The notes under the pieces are model-generated. The model was given only the letters and a program-made list of their open reading frames with translations. It was not told the DNA's origin and searched no databases. From NCBI RefSeq assembly GCF_021462225.1, contig NC_061811.1, forward strand, positions 9,139,663 to 9,203,662: 64,000 nucleotides of DNA, given 5' to 3'. Source of the stretch: Girardinichthys multiradiatus (lineage: Eukaryota; Chordata; Actinopteri; Cyprinodontiformes; Goodeidae). Positions 48,634 to 61,826 of this stretch are shown one piece after another. Each line of letters opens with the position of its first letter. The first letter of the stretch is position 1. The translations under genes were made by a program, and so were the position numbers.

Positions 48634-51600
48634 TCATGTAAAGTGGGTCTGCTCACCTGACCCAGCGGTTGGAGGTACATCTGGCTGTTGGGGAAGGTTT
48701 GGCTGAGCTTGTGGGTGCTGCCTACAAACAGGGATCAGAGAGGATTTAGTCCAAAATGTGTTCCTGTTCTCCTAGGAGATGAATAACGTTTTATCCTACC
48801 GATCAAAGTAGGCTTGTCTCCTCTTCCTCAGCTCCTCAGCTGTAAGTGTCTCACTCTGGCCTCCTTTTTGTTCATCACCAGCGATACGTGATTTCACATC
48901 GAACACCTCACACTCTGAAGACCTTTCGCTCCTCACCGTTCCTGCAAAAACCAAAACATTTTGGAATCACCCAGGGCTTTACAGATTTCCAACAAGTGTT
49001 TAGTTGCCATAATTGAGCTAAATTCTTCACTTTTTTCACTGTAGCATTACTGTGCAAAAGTTTTCGGCAGGTGTGAAGAGAGAGAAATTCTGGTGTTAGT
49101 TCTCCAAAATGGAATAACCTACCAACTGGGTGCCTTCAAGCACTGTGTGCAAGTAAAAGAACAGAAGGCAAAGTTTGGTCCAGGTTTCCTCTTCATTTCA
49201 CTTTGAAACATAAAATACAAAAGGTCCCTCTGAATAAATGGCAGCCAGGATTACAGCATGTGGTTTTTAAATGTGAAACACAAAGGAACAACGCAAAGGA
49301 AGAAAGGAAGGAAGGAAGCAGGAAGGAAAGAGTGACATGAGGAAGAAATCAAGGACAGAAAATGGTGGTGGGAAACAAGCCAGGAATAAAGATGGAGAGG
49401 AAGATGGAAGGAAGGAAGGACGGACACAAGGAAAATAAGAAGAAAGGACACGAGAAAGGTAAGAAGGAAGGACATAAGTATAAAAAAAAGGGAGAAGGAA
49501 GAATGGAGAAATAGGGCACCACATTCAGACAACAGGATGAGAAAGGATGTTCGGGAAATACAAACATTTTTCCGTACTTTTCCAGAATCTGGAAAAATAC
49601 GGACGTCAAGTTGCAGACTTTTTCAGACTCCATTCTGTGCAGAATTCGAGGTAATGATACTAAACATTGATTTGCTTCGGATTCCTCTTTCATTCACTGC
49701 ATTTTCTTTATTGACAGAAAAAGAAAGTGGTAACACTTTCCTTTTATTACACCTGCCTAAAACCTTGACATAATCCTGCATATTGTACGTAAAGGGCAAA
49801 ATGTGCCTGAAATCCGATAAATGACTCCAATAAACCTGTTACCTTGCATGCTGAGCTGTATGGCTCTACGGACATCAGCCTCTTCATCTTCCACATCCAT
49901 GTCCTGTCTGCTGAGAGCCAGAGCTCTCTTTAATTCTTCGTCGTCATCCTCCACACTGAACCCCACATCTGCCTGGCTCTGAGAACCTGATGTCCTGCTT
50001 GCAGTAAACATCTTAGTTAGCTGCCACATGCGAGTCAGCAGTTTATTTGGATCCACTCGGGACATCTGTATTCCACAAACTGAACACACATACCCCATAC
50101 TGGTCTGGGCCTCGTCCTCTCCAATGAGTCTGGGCCGCTGCTGCTGATGGACCCTCATGATCCCAAGAATCTGCTCTGCCTCACACTCTGGGAGATTTCC
50201 TCGGATTACAAATATGGAATAACCTGCACAAATACACTTTTTTTATGCATCTTATTTGAACTCCGATATCTAAACACAGGGAATGTGAATAGCATTTCTT
50301 TTTGAAATACCTTCCTGTTGCAGCTGTGCGAGGAAAAGGGCTAAATACGTGTCTGATATCAACTCAGGTCCGGTCAGCAGTGAATTCAGGTTGAACCACT
50401 GCAATGAAAACAGCGTTTCTGGTGAAGCCAACTGCTTAAACCGGGTTCACGAAGAACTAAAAGGTGCCCTCATACCTGCTGCCCAAGTTTGCGTATAGTA
50501 AACCAGTGCTCCTTATAGTTGCAAATGAAGGCTTTCTCATTTCTGAAACATAAAAGAAGACATCAGTTTACACTGAAATGTAAATTTTAACCTCTTCACA
50601 ATTCAGTCTTTGTGATAAAACCTCACATTGGGTTTATCATCAGCCTCTGGTACTCTGGACTGTTAAAGAGGATTAGCTCCAAGCCCCACACCCGTAGAGC
50701 GTTGCTAATAACCTAAGGCAACAAGTAGACAAATGAGAGTGAGAACAACTTGTAGATGGTCCAAACTTTAGATTTATTGGCAATAAGGAGGGCAGGATGT
50801 AAACACATACCTGTATTGAAAAGAATCCACTGTCATCCATGTTCCCTGAGGGTTGCTTTAAAGACAAAAAATAACATATTAAACAAGCTTAATAAGCCTT
50901 TAAATTACAGTTTGTCTTCTACTTACCTGTAAGAAGGTCCTGTACTCCTCACTGGCCATGCCCCCCTCAGCCATCCTCATCCTCTCCTCTTCATCCAGCT
51001 GATGAGCAATGGAGGACAGATCCACGGGGGTGAAGTACTCCCCCTGCAGGAGGTTGTTGAGGCAATGCTGGGCACACAGGGAGCCCTCTTGCTGCAAACA
51101 AAGGATTGTGGATTTTAAAGCAAAATATTGATCAATCCAACATCTGTCAGCAAGGATAAAACTGCTTAAAACACCACATGAGAAGTTTTATTACAGATCA
51201 GGTAGAGCTGGACACACTGGGACAGGCACTTATATTGTTTATTGTTATTGTGGGAAAAAATATTGGAACAAGAATGGTCATTTCATTCTGATAATATTAG
51301 AATTTAATCGATTATGTTTGCAAACCCAAAACGCTGCGAGTATGACTGAGACTGTCGATTGAAATTAGGTTGTTATTTGGCAGCATCTCTTAGTGGTAAT
51401 GGTGTACCGATTGTTGCCTATTGGATAACAGGTCAGTTTTATTTTCTCAGCAGTATTTGTTTGCATGCAATGACAGATTTATAAACAAAATGAATTTCAC
51501 ACATTTGTTTATATTTTTCTATCATCAATTTGACATTACCAGAATAAATACTATAAAAACTAACTCCATAACACGCATCCCAACTGGAGACACCACGGCT

Positions 51601-52815
51601 CTCTTGCTGCTCTCTTAAATAACGATCGATCCACAGCTTCAATGTATATTCACAACAGGGGGCTCTTTTCAGCGATAAAACTACTCAAATGCATCACATC
51701 TCTGGATTTTATTACGGTTGTTTAGGCAGTGCTGGACACAGCATGAGTTCTCTCGCTACAAACAGAGGATTAATGAATTTAAACTGTAATGAGGTTTTTG
51801 AACCTTAATAATGCTATTTTCTTAACTTCAGAGTATAAACATGTATAACTTGATCCTTTTGCTAAATATTGCAATGGTATTAATTATGATTAACCCACAT
51901 TTTCAGGTTTTCCTCCTTTCTTTTCTTTAACTCAATATCCTTCTTTGTAAGGTTTAGTCTCACTGACTATACATTAGTGATTTTATTATAGTTCGGGCAG
52001 TGCTAAACACACAATGAACATTTCAATTTTAATCCTTTGTATTTATGATTTTTAAACCTCAGGGATGATCAATCCTCAACTTGAGAGTATAAATGATCAA
52101 ACTCAACCAATCAGTCAGAGTTCACTTTTCATACAGCCGAGTTTAACGCAAAGTTAATAATAGAAAGACATGCATTAAACCACCAGAGAAAGGCATTTTA
52201 AAATGATCAAAAACATCAGGAAGACCACACAAGCAATAATAATTATATTGATAATAAACCGATGAAAAATTAAAAGAGAGAAAAATCTATTAATCATAAT
52301 GGATGAGAAACTGTTGCATTTTAATCATGGAAATTATACTAACAGCAGTCTGCCTTCAGTAGATATTATTACATTTGTTTAAAGCCAAGTAATTGCTAAT
52401 TTAAACCACAATAAAGATCGATTATCAGCCCCACAGTGTAATTATAAACAGCAGGCAGCCTTCAGTGATCAAACTGCCCAAAAGCATCAAATTAGTGGTT
52501 CTAGTCCACAGCGATAGCACGTCACGTTATTAAAGCAACTTTTTTTTACTAATAAAATCAAAATGTCCCGGCTCAGATCATCAGCTTAAAGCTGTTAAAA
52601 CAATCTGAAAACAAACTTTTCAACCTGTCTGGTTAGCTGGTGAGCTAGCAGCTAGCATTAAGAGCAAACAACAACTACACAGCTGAGCCAAGCGGCGGCA
52701 GCTTCAGGCTGCTAAACGGACACCGACGCTCACAGGACGGATCGCAGTGAACATTTACAGATAAACGGGTCTGGGTAAATGTTTTACCTACTTTCTCATG
52801 AAATATGGAATCCAT
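48634..52815 (-). CDS. atxn3: ATXN3, Josephin-domain deubiquitinase (3' end unresolved)
   Basis: Ten exons: 52815-52792, 51091-50927, 50855-50811, 50712-50627, 50542-50476, 50398-50311, 50223-50094, 49994-49843, 48941-48800 and 48721-48657. Exons 2-6 are 165, 45, 86, 67 and 88 bp, the same as I recall for human ATXN3. The Josephin domain carries Cys14 (EGSLCAQHC), His in NYKEHWF and Asn in WFNLNSLL, the catalytic triad. Two ubiquitin-interacting motifs follow (DEELKRALALSRQ and EADVRRAIQLSMQ), then EELRKRRQAYFDR. The human polyQ site is replaced by a short Gln/Pro-rich stretch, QHPQAQPNLPQQPDVPP. Exon 10 ends in phase 1. I could not find an exon for a third UIM. Reading through gives nine codons and a stop at 48634, used as the end here. 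The protein edits ubiquitin chains in nucleus and cytoplasm. Confidence 0.93.
49270..49515 (+). repeat. Polypurine GGAA tract in atxn3 intron 8
   Basis: About 245 bp of A/G-rich sequence with GGAAGGAAGG blocks, like the tract in ddx24 intron 5. The ORFs across it are artefacts. Confidence 0.9.
51100..52785. other. atxn3 intron 1, no recognised feature
   Basis: AT-rich. The word CTCAAC/ATGAT recurs, and degenerate copies of the exon 2 start (GGCAGTGCTGGACACA near 51725, GGCAGTGCTAAACACA near 51989) suggest old local duplication of GGCAATGCTGGGCACA from 51061. Confidence 0.4.
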
Positions 52816-53014
52816 ATTGAGCTTTCTGTGAAACATTCAACTCTGACCCCCAGCTCTTCCGCATTCATCAGCTCACTGACAGGAGACAATATTTATTGGC
52901 GCCCCCTGGTGGTTAGCTCGCCTCGGCGCTCGCAGGGGTTTTGCCGTGAACTGTTTTGGGCTACACACAGGAAACGGTCTTCCTATGACGCATGCTCCTT
53001 AACAGCGGTTGAAC
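52816..53014. promoter_or_regulatory. Divergent atxn3/ubr1 promoter
   Basis: Only 199 bp separate the two start codons, which face away from each other. The stretch is more GC-rich than its surroundings, has no TATA box, and contains an exact CTCF core at 52899-52912. A shared bidirectional promoter is inferred. Confidence 0.75.
52899..52912 (-). promoter_or_regulatory. CTCF core motif
   Basis: The minus strand reads CCACCAGGGGGCGC, the canonical 14-base CTCF core without mismatch. It lies between the atxn3 and ubr1 starts. Occupancy is not known. Confidence 0.7.
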
Positions 53015-56000
53015 ATGGCAGACAGAGTGAAGCCGTCAGAGGGGCTGCAGCTCAGTCAGGTAAGATGTTCTGAGATTAAATTCAGTTGACAGCTGACCGT
53101 CAAACCGAGAGGAAAATGTTGACTCCACCGGGATCATTTCTGTGAATAATAGGCTCTTTTTGCTTTGTTAGAGACCACCGTTTCGGCTAAGCTAATACAG
53201 CTCCCGGGCTAACTACTAACTAGCTTCAAAGAGCCTCTATAACTAAATGTAGTGGTCATAAACGTGTTTATATACATATCTACACGGGTTTGAAGCAGTA
53301 TTGGTTTTTTTTTTTATACATTTACTTCTCAACAACCAGTTTATTTAGATGTGTTTATGTGTATAAAGCACCTTTGGTTATTGTTTTAATTATACAGCTC
53401 ATTGTTGGGTTTAAAGCAGCATTAGTTTGAGTTTTAACACTGATCTGTGTTAAAATATGTGTTTCAGTTTGGGATGTTTTGCTTGTTTTTGCGGTGTGAC
53501 ATCATGACTGCTTTCCGTCATTGTTGCAATTATTTTTATTTTTTTTATGTGAAAGCAAAACTGATCCTCCTGACTTTTTTTTATTTTCAGCTTAGGAGTC
53601 CTGCCAAGAGGCGTTGACACACTAAAACACCGTGTTTCTGATAAGGATTTGATGCAGTCTGTCTTTTCAGTATGATCTTCAGAATGCATTTATCACCTTT
53701 GGCAGAAACTTATAAAACGTTTTTTTTTTTTTTTTAACTGTAACATTTTAATGACTTTTGCCATCAGAACTCCCTTTATTTTTTTTTTTCTTGGCAAATA
53801 TTCCTTGGAGATTTTGGCCCATATTGATATATTAGCAGCACACAGTCACTGCAGATTGATTGGCTGCACATCCATGATGCACATTTTCAGTTTTATGACA
53901 TTGCAAAGATTTACTGTATTGGAATCTTGTGTCTGTGGAAGTCATTAGAATTACAGTGAATTCATTGTCATGTTCAAGAAACCAGTTCTAGATGGTCTGA
54001 GCTTTGTGGCATGGTTCATTATCCTGCTGAAGGTGAACATCAGAGGTCATAAAGGGATGAATGTGGTCAGCAGCAGTACTGAGGTAGCCTGTGATGTTTA
54101 ACCGATGCTCAGTTGGTGACCAGACTGTGCCAACAAATATCCCACACCCCTTCACCACCAGCCTGAGCTGGTTATACAACGCGGGATTTGATCCATGCTT
54201 TCATGTTGTTTACTCCAAATTCTGACCCTACCGTCTGAATATTGCAGCTGAAATTGAGACTCATCGGACCAGGCAATGTTTTCCCAATCAGTTATTGTCC
54301 TAGTTTGCGTAGCCTGCTTGAATTGGAGCCGCACTTTTCTGTTTTTAGCTAACAAAAGTGATATTCAGTGTGGTCTTCCGTTTGTTTAGCCCATCTGCTT
54401 CAAGGTTAAACGTTGTGGCGCATACCTTTGTTGGAGTGAGTGGTTATTTTAGCTACTGTTTTCTTTCTGTCATCAACAAGGCAATTTAATCCTCACAGCT
54501 GCCCCTCACTGGATATTTTCAATTTTCTGCGCCCTTTTCTGAAAACCTGAGATGGTTGGGTGTGAAAATCCCAGTAGATCAGCAATTTGTGAATTAGTCC
54601 GACTGGTCCGTTTGGCATCGACCACCTTGCTACAACCAATTACCTGATAAAGTGGCTGGTGAGTGTAGGTGACTTTAATAGTTTAGGCTTTTTTTTGCAT
54701 AATTCCCAAGAAAAACCAGAGATCGCTTTGCTGTAACAGGTTGACTTTTTAACTGGTGACACCTGTTCGATGTTGATATTGATTATGATTAACCCACATT
54801 GTCTTCTCTCCTTTGTTACTTTGCTCTCTCGGAGCTTTCTGATCCTCGTTGGTAAGATCTGTATCAGTTGTGGGCATTGAAAGCCCATCCAAGGGGGCAG
54901 ATAGTTTCTTAGACAGCAGGGTTTTAATTCAGGGCGCATGAAATAGTATAGCTTACCAAACGTTGCATCTAAACAATCTTTTGCAATTGTTGTGATTAAT
55001 ATCATAGTAAAAGATGCTTGATTATGACCATGCAACTGTCTTTTTCAGTCTCATATAAAATATGTGAGTTTCTGGGCTTGACGGTGGCACTGTTGGTAGC
55101 ACTGTTGCCCTGCAGTGAGAAGGTCCTGGGTTCGACTCCCAGCTGGGGTTTTTTCTGCATGGAGTTTGCATGTTCTCCCCTGTGACCCTGTACAGAAGAA
55201 GCGGATATAGAAAATGGATGGATGTGAATTTTCAGTCCATATTTCCATCTGTTTATCTAAGGTCTATTGATGAGTAACTCTGATCTTGTAATGAATACGT
55301 ACTGTCACAGCTTTTAAAAAAGTTCATGAAGTTTTGTATCAATATTCAACAAGGCGTTTTGTTCTCCTTGTTGGCCCTAAAGGAATGGCTGGAGGCGGCA
55401 GACTGCAGGTCGCAGCTGCTGCAGCACCTGAAGGACCAGGTACCTCAGATCTTCTGCCTGAAGAAGGAGCTCAGCCCTCAGGAAGAAGAGGAGCTGACTC
55501 AGAGGCGACTCCTTCATCCTCTGGAGTGCTTCCTGTTCGGAGAGGATCCTCAAGAAGGTCTGGAGAAGCTCAAGCAAGGCAGCACCTCCTTTCAGCTCTG
55601 TGGCCGTGTGTTCAAGGAGGGAGAAACTGTTTACTCCTGCAGGTCTGCTCTTCTGTTGTGTAGAAGTTTATATGTCCAGATCATTTTTATTTTTTTGATT
55701 TGGTTGAAAAAATCCAAACATTTTATTTCCCATGTAAGTCAACTTGGTAGCAAATAGATCATATTTGGCTGAAACTATTGTTTTCGACTTGAAGCATGAG
55801 TTATGCAGGTAAAACAAAAGTGTGAAGCTTCCAACCCTGTGGAATCCTAGATTATTGACTAAATGTAAAAACACAAAGGTATAATTACAGTGGTCTCAAG
55901 AGGTTGTACTTTGACTAGGATCCAATTAGGCTGCTACCACACCTTGATTAGGCTGAATTATGGTTATCAGGAAAACATGTATATAAATATAAATCAGTTG

Positions 56001-59000
56001 TGGGCGCTGAGCAAAGTGAAAACCCATTTAAGGGGCAACGCATTGCTCTTCAATTATAGTATTTCACCAGAGCAGTCCGTTGCAATTCGGTATTAAATAA
56101 ATTTATATTGCAGTGTCAAATGCAATTTTATATATTGTGCAGCTCTAGGCTGAATGGTAGCAATAAATGGGTGATTAGTAGACCCCAGAGTTCCTTCATT
56201 GTGCAGATCCGTGGTGATGAGACATTGAATGACGCGCGTCCGTTAATTGTGCATCATCTGTTGTGACATTATGTGAGAATTGTTCTCCTAATCCGACTGA
56301 CTTTAGAAAGTAAGGCGCCGCTAAAAATTAACATAAACCTTGTTGTTGTTGTTGTTTTCCTGTGAAAATGAGCTCTCTCGTCCCTGTGGGTCCATCTATA
56401 CATATCCAGTGAAAAGTATTAAAACCAGCATGTGAATTTGACCGATCCATATCAATTTACTTTTAGAAGCAAACCACTTTTTTCAGTTTCCTGAAGCGTT
56501 GCGTGTTTGGACCCACACATATATTCATCCCCTTCGTCCTGCTGCAGGGACTGTGCAATAGATCCTACCTGTGTGCTGTGCATGGACTGCTTCCAGGACA
56601 GTGTGCACAAAAGCCATCGTTATAAGGTAAATATTTACATCTGTACTGTTTTTATTTTCAATAATAAGACCTTATATCTGTTCGGTGATGTTGTGACCTC
56701 AGTGTTCCCACTGAGCAACTTAATGACTGTTGTGTGGATTCATCATCTTGACCTCGGTGACTCATTTCATTTTGTTTTGCTTTTTCTTCAGATGCACGCG
56801 TCATCGGGCGGGGGGTTCTGTGACTGTGGCGATGTGGAAGCCTGGAAGATCGGTCCGTATTGCTCCAAACACGACCCGGGGGCTGCCACTGCCATGGTAA
56901 CAGTGCATTGCGTAATGGCAAAAAAGAGGGATGTGGGAGTGGTGTACTGGTCCCACTGTGTCAGTGATCCCCAGAATGCTTATTTTCCCATGTTCGTAGT
57001 GGATGCTGCTGTATGTTTGGCTCAGGAAATAAGAGATGAAGGCCCTCTGCTGACCGTCACCAGCTGAGAAAAATCAGCACAGAATCACAGAGACAACATT
57101 TTCTCTTCTTGAGACGAGTTGAGCTGAACTGTGTAGCGACGTTCTCAGTTTGGCTCTCTGTAGATGTTTGCTGATCACCGTGTTCAGGCTCAGCTCTGAT
57201 AAGATCACGCTCAGGGCTTGTGAGCAGGCACTCATCTGGACGGCTCTGCCTTTTCCATAAACAGCAGGTGGTCCCATTAACATGCCCGGGCGCTGTCTGA
57301 CAGCTTGCTTTGTGTTTGCCATACAAGATCTGAACCTGTGCTTAATGAGTGTTCACACAGGCACAACAGCGTGTCGGCTGTGAATGAGATAAGCCACCTT
57401 CCCCTGATTATTTAGGTTATACAGTAGAAAGCAGATATTTACATTCACTGGGCTACAAAGCACATCATCTTTCTTTAATCGTTTCTTAATTTAGTTAGAA
57501 TAACTGACATCAGGGTTTTGTTTAGTTGCTCCAAAGCATTGGCTTTGTTCCCCCTAAACCATTTTCTTACCAACTTGCCGGTGTGCTTAGGTTATTTGTC
57601 CATTTGGGAGACAAATTTGCACTGAATTTCCTGGCTGATGTCTTGAGATGTGTTGCTTCAGCATTTCCATAAAATGTTCTTTCCTCATGATGCCATGCAC
57701 CGGTCCCTCCTGCACCACATGATGCTGCCACCTCCATACTTCAGAGCTAGGATGAGCAGCCATGAAACTTTAACAATGTGACTAGGGTCATTAAGGCCAA
57801 ATGGCTAAGCAGAGTCAGCTGTATCAGATCACAGGACATGTCTTCACAAATTAAGGTCTCTGTCCCCGAGGACATTTATGTTGCTCCTGGAGTAATGGCT
57901 TCTTCTTCTGTGAGTGGATTTTCAGCCTTGAAACAGAACTTGTTTCACTGTGGATGACGACACTATTAAACACACTGAACCTGTGTCCTCCCTGAACAGT
58001 ATAATGGTTGGAAAGATGAATGTGGCACCTTCAGATTTATGGAAATCCAGGGATGGATCAGAAGTATGGAGGTCCACCAGTTCTCTTCCTGATATCTTGG
58101 CTGATTTATTTAGATCTTTCCATGATGTCACAGAAGGAAGTAGTGTGTTTGAGCTATAAAATACATCTTCCATTAACTGAAATGTAAATTAGAAGGTTTT
58201 AAAGCCATGGCAGCATCATCAGATTAAATCTCCCGGTATGAGACCTCTGGCTTTGAAGAAAGTACTGAGAAACTCTCATTATTCTGGCATCTAGCAAATA
58301 GAAATAATTTTAGCTTGTTTTCACACAGACATGTAAACTGCGTGTTTGTTATTTGTGTTAATTATTTATATTAGGTTTTGTGCCGTTTGTGTTATTCTGT
58401 TTGTTCCCACAGGATTGAATGTTTATGTCAGAAGGCCAACTGCTTTCTCTGCTCATTAGGAAAATCATGTGAGCCGTTCAGGGAAATGGGAAAAGTCTGA
58501 AGTTACATTTTTGGCATTTCAAGTGGATTGTTATAAAGTTGCAGAAAAATGTTTTTATCTTGGTTTTTAAGCGTTACGCTTTATGTCTGCAGTTGCATAT
58601 TTCTCCAGCCTGCTGTTTGGAACATGTGAAGCATGTTTTATGTAAGAACACTTCGTACCACTTCTGTTTTGTGCAGGATGAATCGGTTTTAGAGCCGGAG
58701 TTGTACGAACGTGCTGAGAAGCTGTTTCGGATCCTTCTGGGCTACGTCACTAACTTCCTGGTATGGGAGGAGGACTTTGAGCTGTCGGCTGAACTTCAGC
58801 CCCGGTAGGGCCGCACAGATTAAATGGAAATATCATTTTTATGCAAAAACATTTAAACAAATGAGATCAGCTTTGACTGCTGTTTTCATTGTTGCAGAAT
58901 AAAAGACAGCGCATACTACTGTGTGCTGTACAACGATGAGCACCACTCGTACGACCACGTGATCTACACCCTGCAGCGATCGGTTAACTGTGATCAGGCT

Positions 59001-61778
59001 GAGGCACAAACACACACAACACTTATTGACAAAGAGGTATTTCTTCACTTTTTATGCCCTCGTGACTTTCCTTTTTTCATATTTAAAATAAGCCAAGTTT
59101 CCACTATGTTGACAAATATTACTGACAGATGATCAAATCTGGGAGTTTTATGACCCGAGGGCCTCTTCTTGCCCCTTAGATGCCCTCAGGCCTGCCCACG
59201 TGAAATCTGAAGTAAACGAGCACGCATAAAGTGTTGATTTAGTGCATAAGTTTGAATACGTGGGTCTGTTTCCAAAAACCTGCTTGGATTTTCCTAACTA
59301 GCGAACATAAAAAGAAAGATGGATGCAGAATGTTGAGTTTTTAGTAAGAAATTAAGGTAAGCATTTGTTTACAAAAGAGCTGTGCTCAGTTTGTAAAAAT
59401 CAGTGTCAGGTTTGTTTTTCTCAGCAACTACAGTTAATTATCAGACTAAACATGCAGGGAAATACCGGACCTCGGTTAGTTTTTTGCTAAAAGGTCTTCA
59501 GGGTATCTGCAGATTGTTTTTCTGCGTGTGTTTGGTCATGTTATATTTGCATAACTTTGGGATAAATTATAAAACCATTTAAAATGCATTTATTTTACAT
59601 ACTATAATAATGTTTTGACTTGTTTTATTTGCCATCAACACATAAAATATCAAGTTTTATTGTTTTATCTTGATAAATAATTTTTTTATGTTCTGTAAAT
59701 CTAAAAATTTCCATGTGTGTGATTGTGTAAGAAAATATTTTTTACACCCCATCAGGCTCATATATTAACTAATATTAATTAAATACAAATTGCTTGTTTG
59801 CATATACAAGATAATAAAAAAATCTACTTTTTTGTGTATTCTGATTAAAAATTGACTCAATATTTGACACTAAAGCACTAAAGTTAAAAAAATGGCATTT
59901 ATAAAATGGAAAAGCTATATAAAATCCTAAAGCGCCCCCAGGGGTTATATGATTAACATAAAATTTCAGCTGTCAGCATGTTGGGTCACATTTACCAGAG
60001 GACAATACAGTTATAATCAGATATATAGTTGGAAAAATAGCCAGTAGCTACGCTTGCTAATTGTTCCCTTTGGGCCACTCCTAATCTGTGAATAACTGTT
60101 GAATAGGGTCGGCGGGCAGTGAAGAGAGGACCGCTCCGCACCTGTCAGCAAGTGAAAGACCTTATCAAGGTAATCTCTGTCTTTTCATTCCTAAAATTAA
60201 TTGATATTTGTCATGAGTTGCTGCTGCTCTAACCCTCTCTGTGCTGCATTGCAGTCCAACTCCGAGCACATCTCCCTGCAGCCTCTACGTGTGGAGATCC
60301 TCCCTTCAGCAGTGATGGCTCATCAGACTTTTGCTCTCTGCCTCGGCTCCTGGTTCCAGAAGATCATTGGTTACTCAGGTGCTGCGGGAGTTGTGCCCAT
60401 TTATCTTTATTCTTCAGTCATCGTGTTTGCAACCCTATAGTTTGAGCTTGTTTTGATATGTGTCGTGTCCGTTTTGTGCAGTGGGCTTCAGACAAGCCTT
60501 CTGTCAGGTTGCATTAGAACCAAACGCAGACGGAGATTGGCCTTGTCTCATCAGCAGACTCATGCTGCACGATGCACGGATGTACAAAGGTAGGCTAGGC
60601 TAAGCGGGTTTTTCATCTATGATAGTTGGGTTGTAATTACATTCATTTTTGTCTCTAACTTTAGGAGTATGTGTTTTATTTCTGTAGGGGCTCGCAAGAT
60701 AGTACATGAGCTGATTTTCTGTAGCATGCTGATGGATTCTGAATTCAAGAGGCTTTTTGCAATCGAGTTTACAAAAGTGAGCAAACACAGAAACAGCCTA
60801 GACTGGCTTTTTTTTTCAATGATCTAAATCCCTATTGTACTATGTTTGTATTTATTTTTACAGTACTACAAACAGCTACAGAAGGACTTCATCAGTGATG
60901 ACCATGAAAGGAGTATATCCATCACGGCTTTGTCTGTTCAGATCTTCACAGTTCCTACATTGGTGAGTTAGTTCAGTGTTCTGCGGGAAGATAATCCACA
61001 GACAATGATTAATATCATTAAACCATGTCTATTTTTTGACATTTCTGTTCAGCTCTAACCCACAACTCAACTTATCAATTAAACAACTGAGCTTCGTCCT
61101 CATTGCAATACGCATTTTATTGCAATTTTATTTGTTTGGCCAACCTACATTGTGTTAAAGGCTTTTTTATATGCAAAAAATGATTGTTAGTCAGATTATT
61201 CAGATTTGCTCATTCATTGTGAAAATAGTTTTTGTCACTCATATAGATTACACATGGAGTGAAATATTTCAAACCTATATTACTTTTAATTTTGATGATT
61301 ATGGCTTACAGATAATGATAACCCAACATTCAGTGTCTCAGAAAATAAATAAATAAACAGAAATGTCAGGTTTCTAAAGTATCTTTATTTCTATGAACTC
61401 AATACTTGGTTGGGGCTCCTTTTGCATGAATTACTGCATCAATGTGGCGTGGCATGGAGGAGATCAGCCTGTAGTTGTGCTGAGGTGTTCAGGAAGCCCA
61501 GGTTGCTTTGATGGCGGCCGTCAGGTAATCTTTATTGTTGGGTCTGGTGTCTCTCATCTCTTGCTTGACGATCCTCCATAGATTCTCTGTTGGGTTCAGG
61601 TCAGACCAGTCTGCTTGAATGCTACATTTGTAACTTATGTGAAGGATTCATCTGTGCATAGTTGCTCTTTTTGACCTGACTCCAGCCTCAGTCCACTCCT
61701 TGTGAAGCTTCTTCAAATTTTGCTTGACAATCCTCTCAAGGCTGTAGCTGTCCCTGTGGCCCCTGTGATACCTTAAGT

Positions 61779-61826
<48 letters not shown>

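Noticed and set aside
49251..49693. ORFs across the atxn3 intron 8 region
   Set aside because: Same polypurine effect; they carry no recognisable domain.
49995..50093. Extra conserved domain in ATXN3 between Josephin and UIM1
   Set aside because: The segment is bounded by good splice sites in the phase of the human intron, so it is most likely intronic.
55078..55140. tRNA gene suggested by an A box and a B box
   Set aside because: The sequence runs into the SINE body and tail, and no full cloverleaf with acceptor stem is evident.
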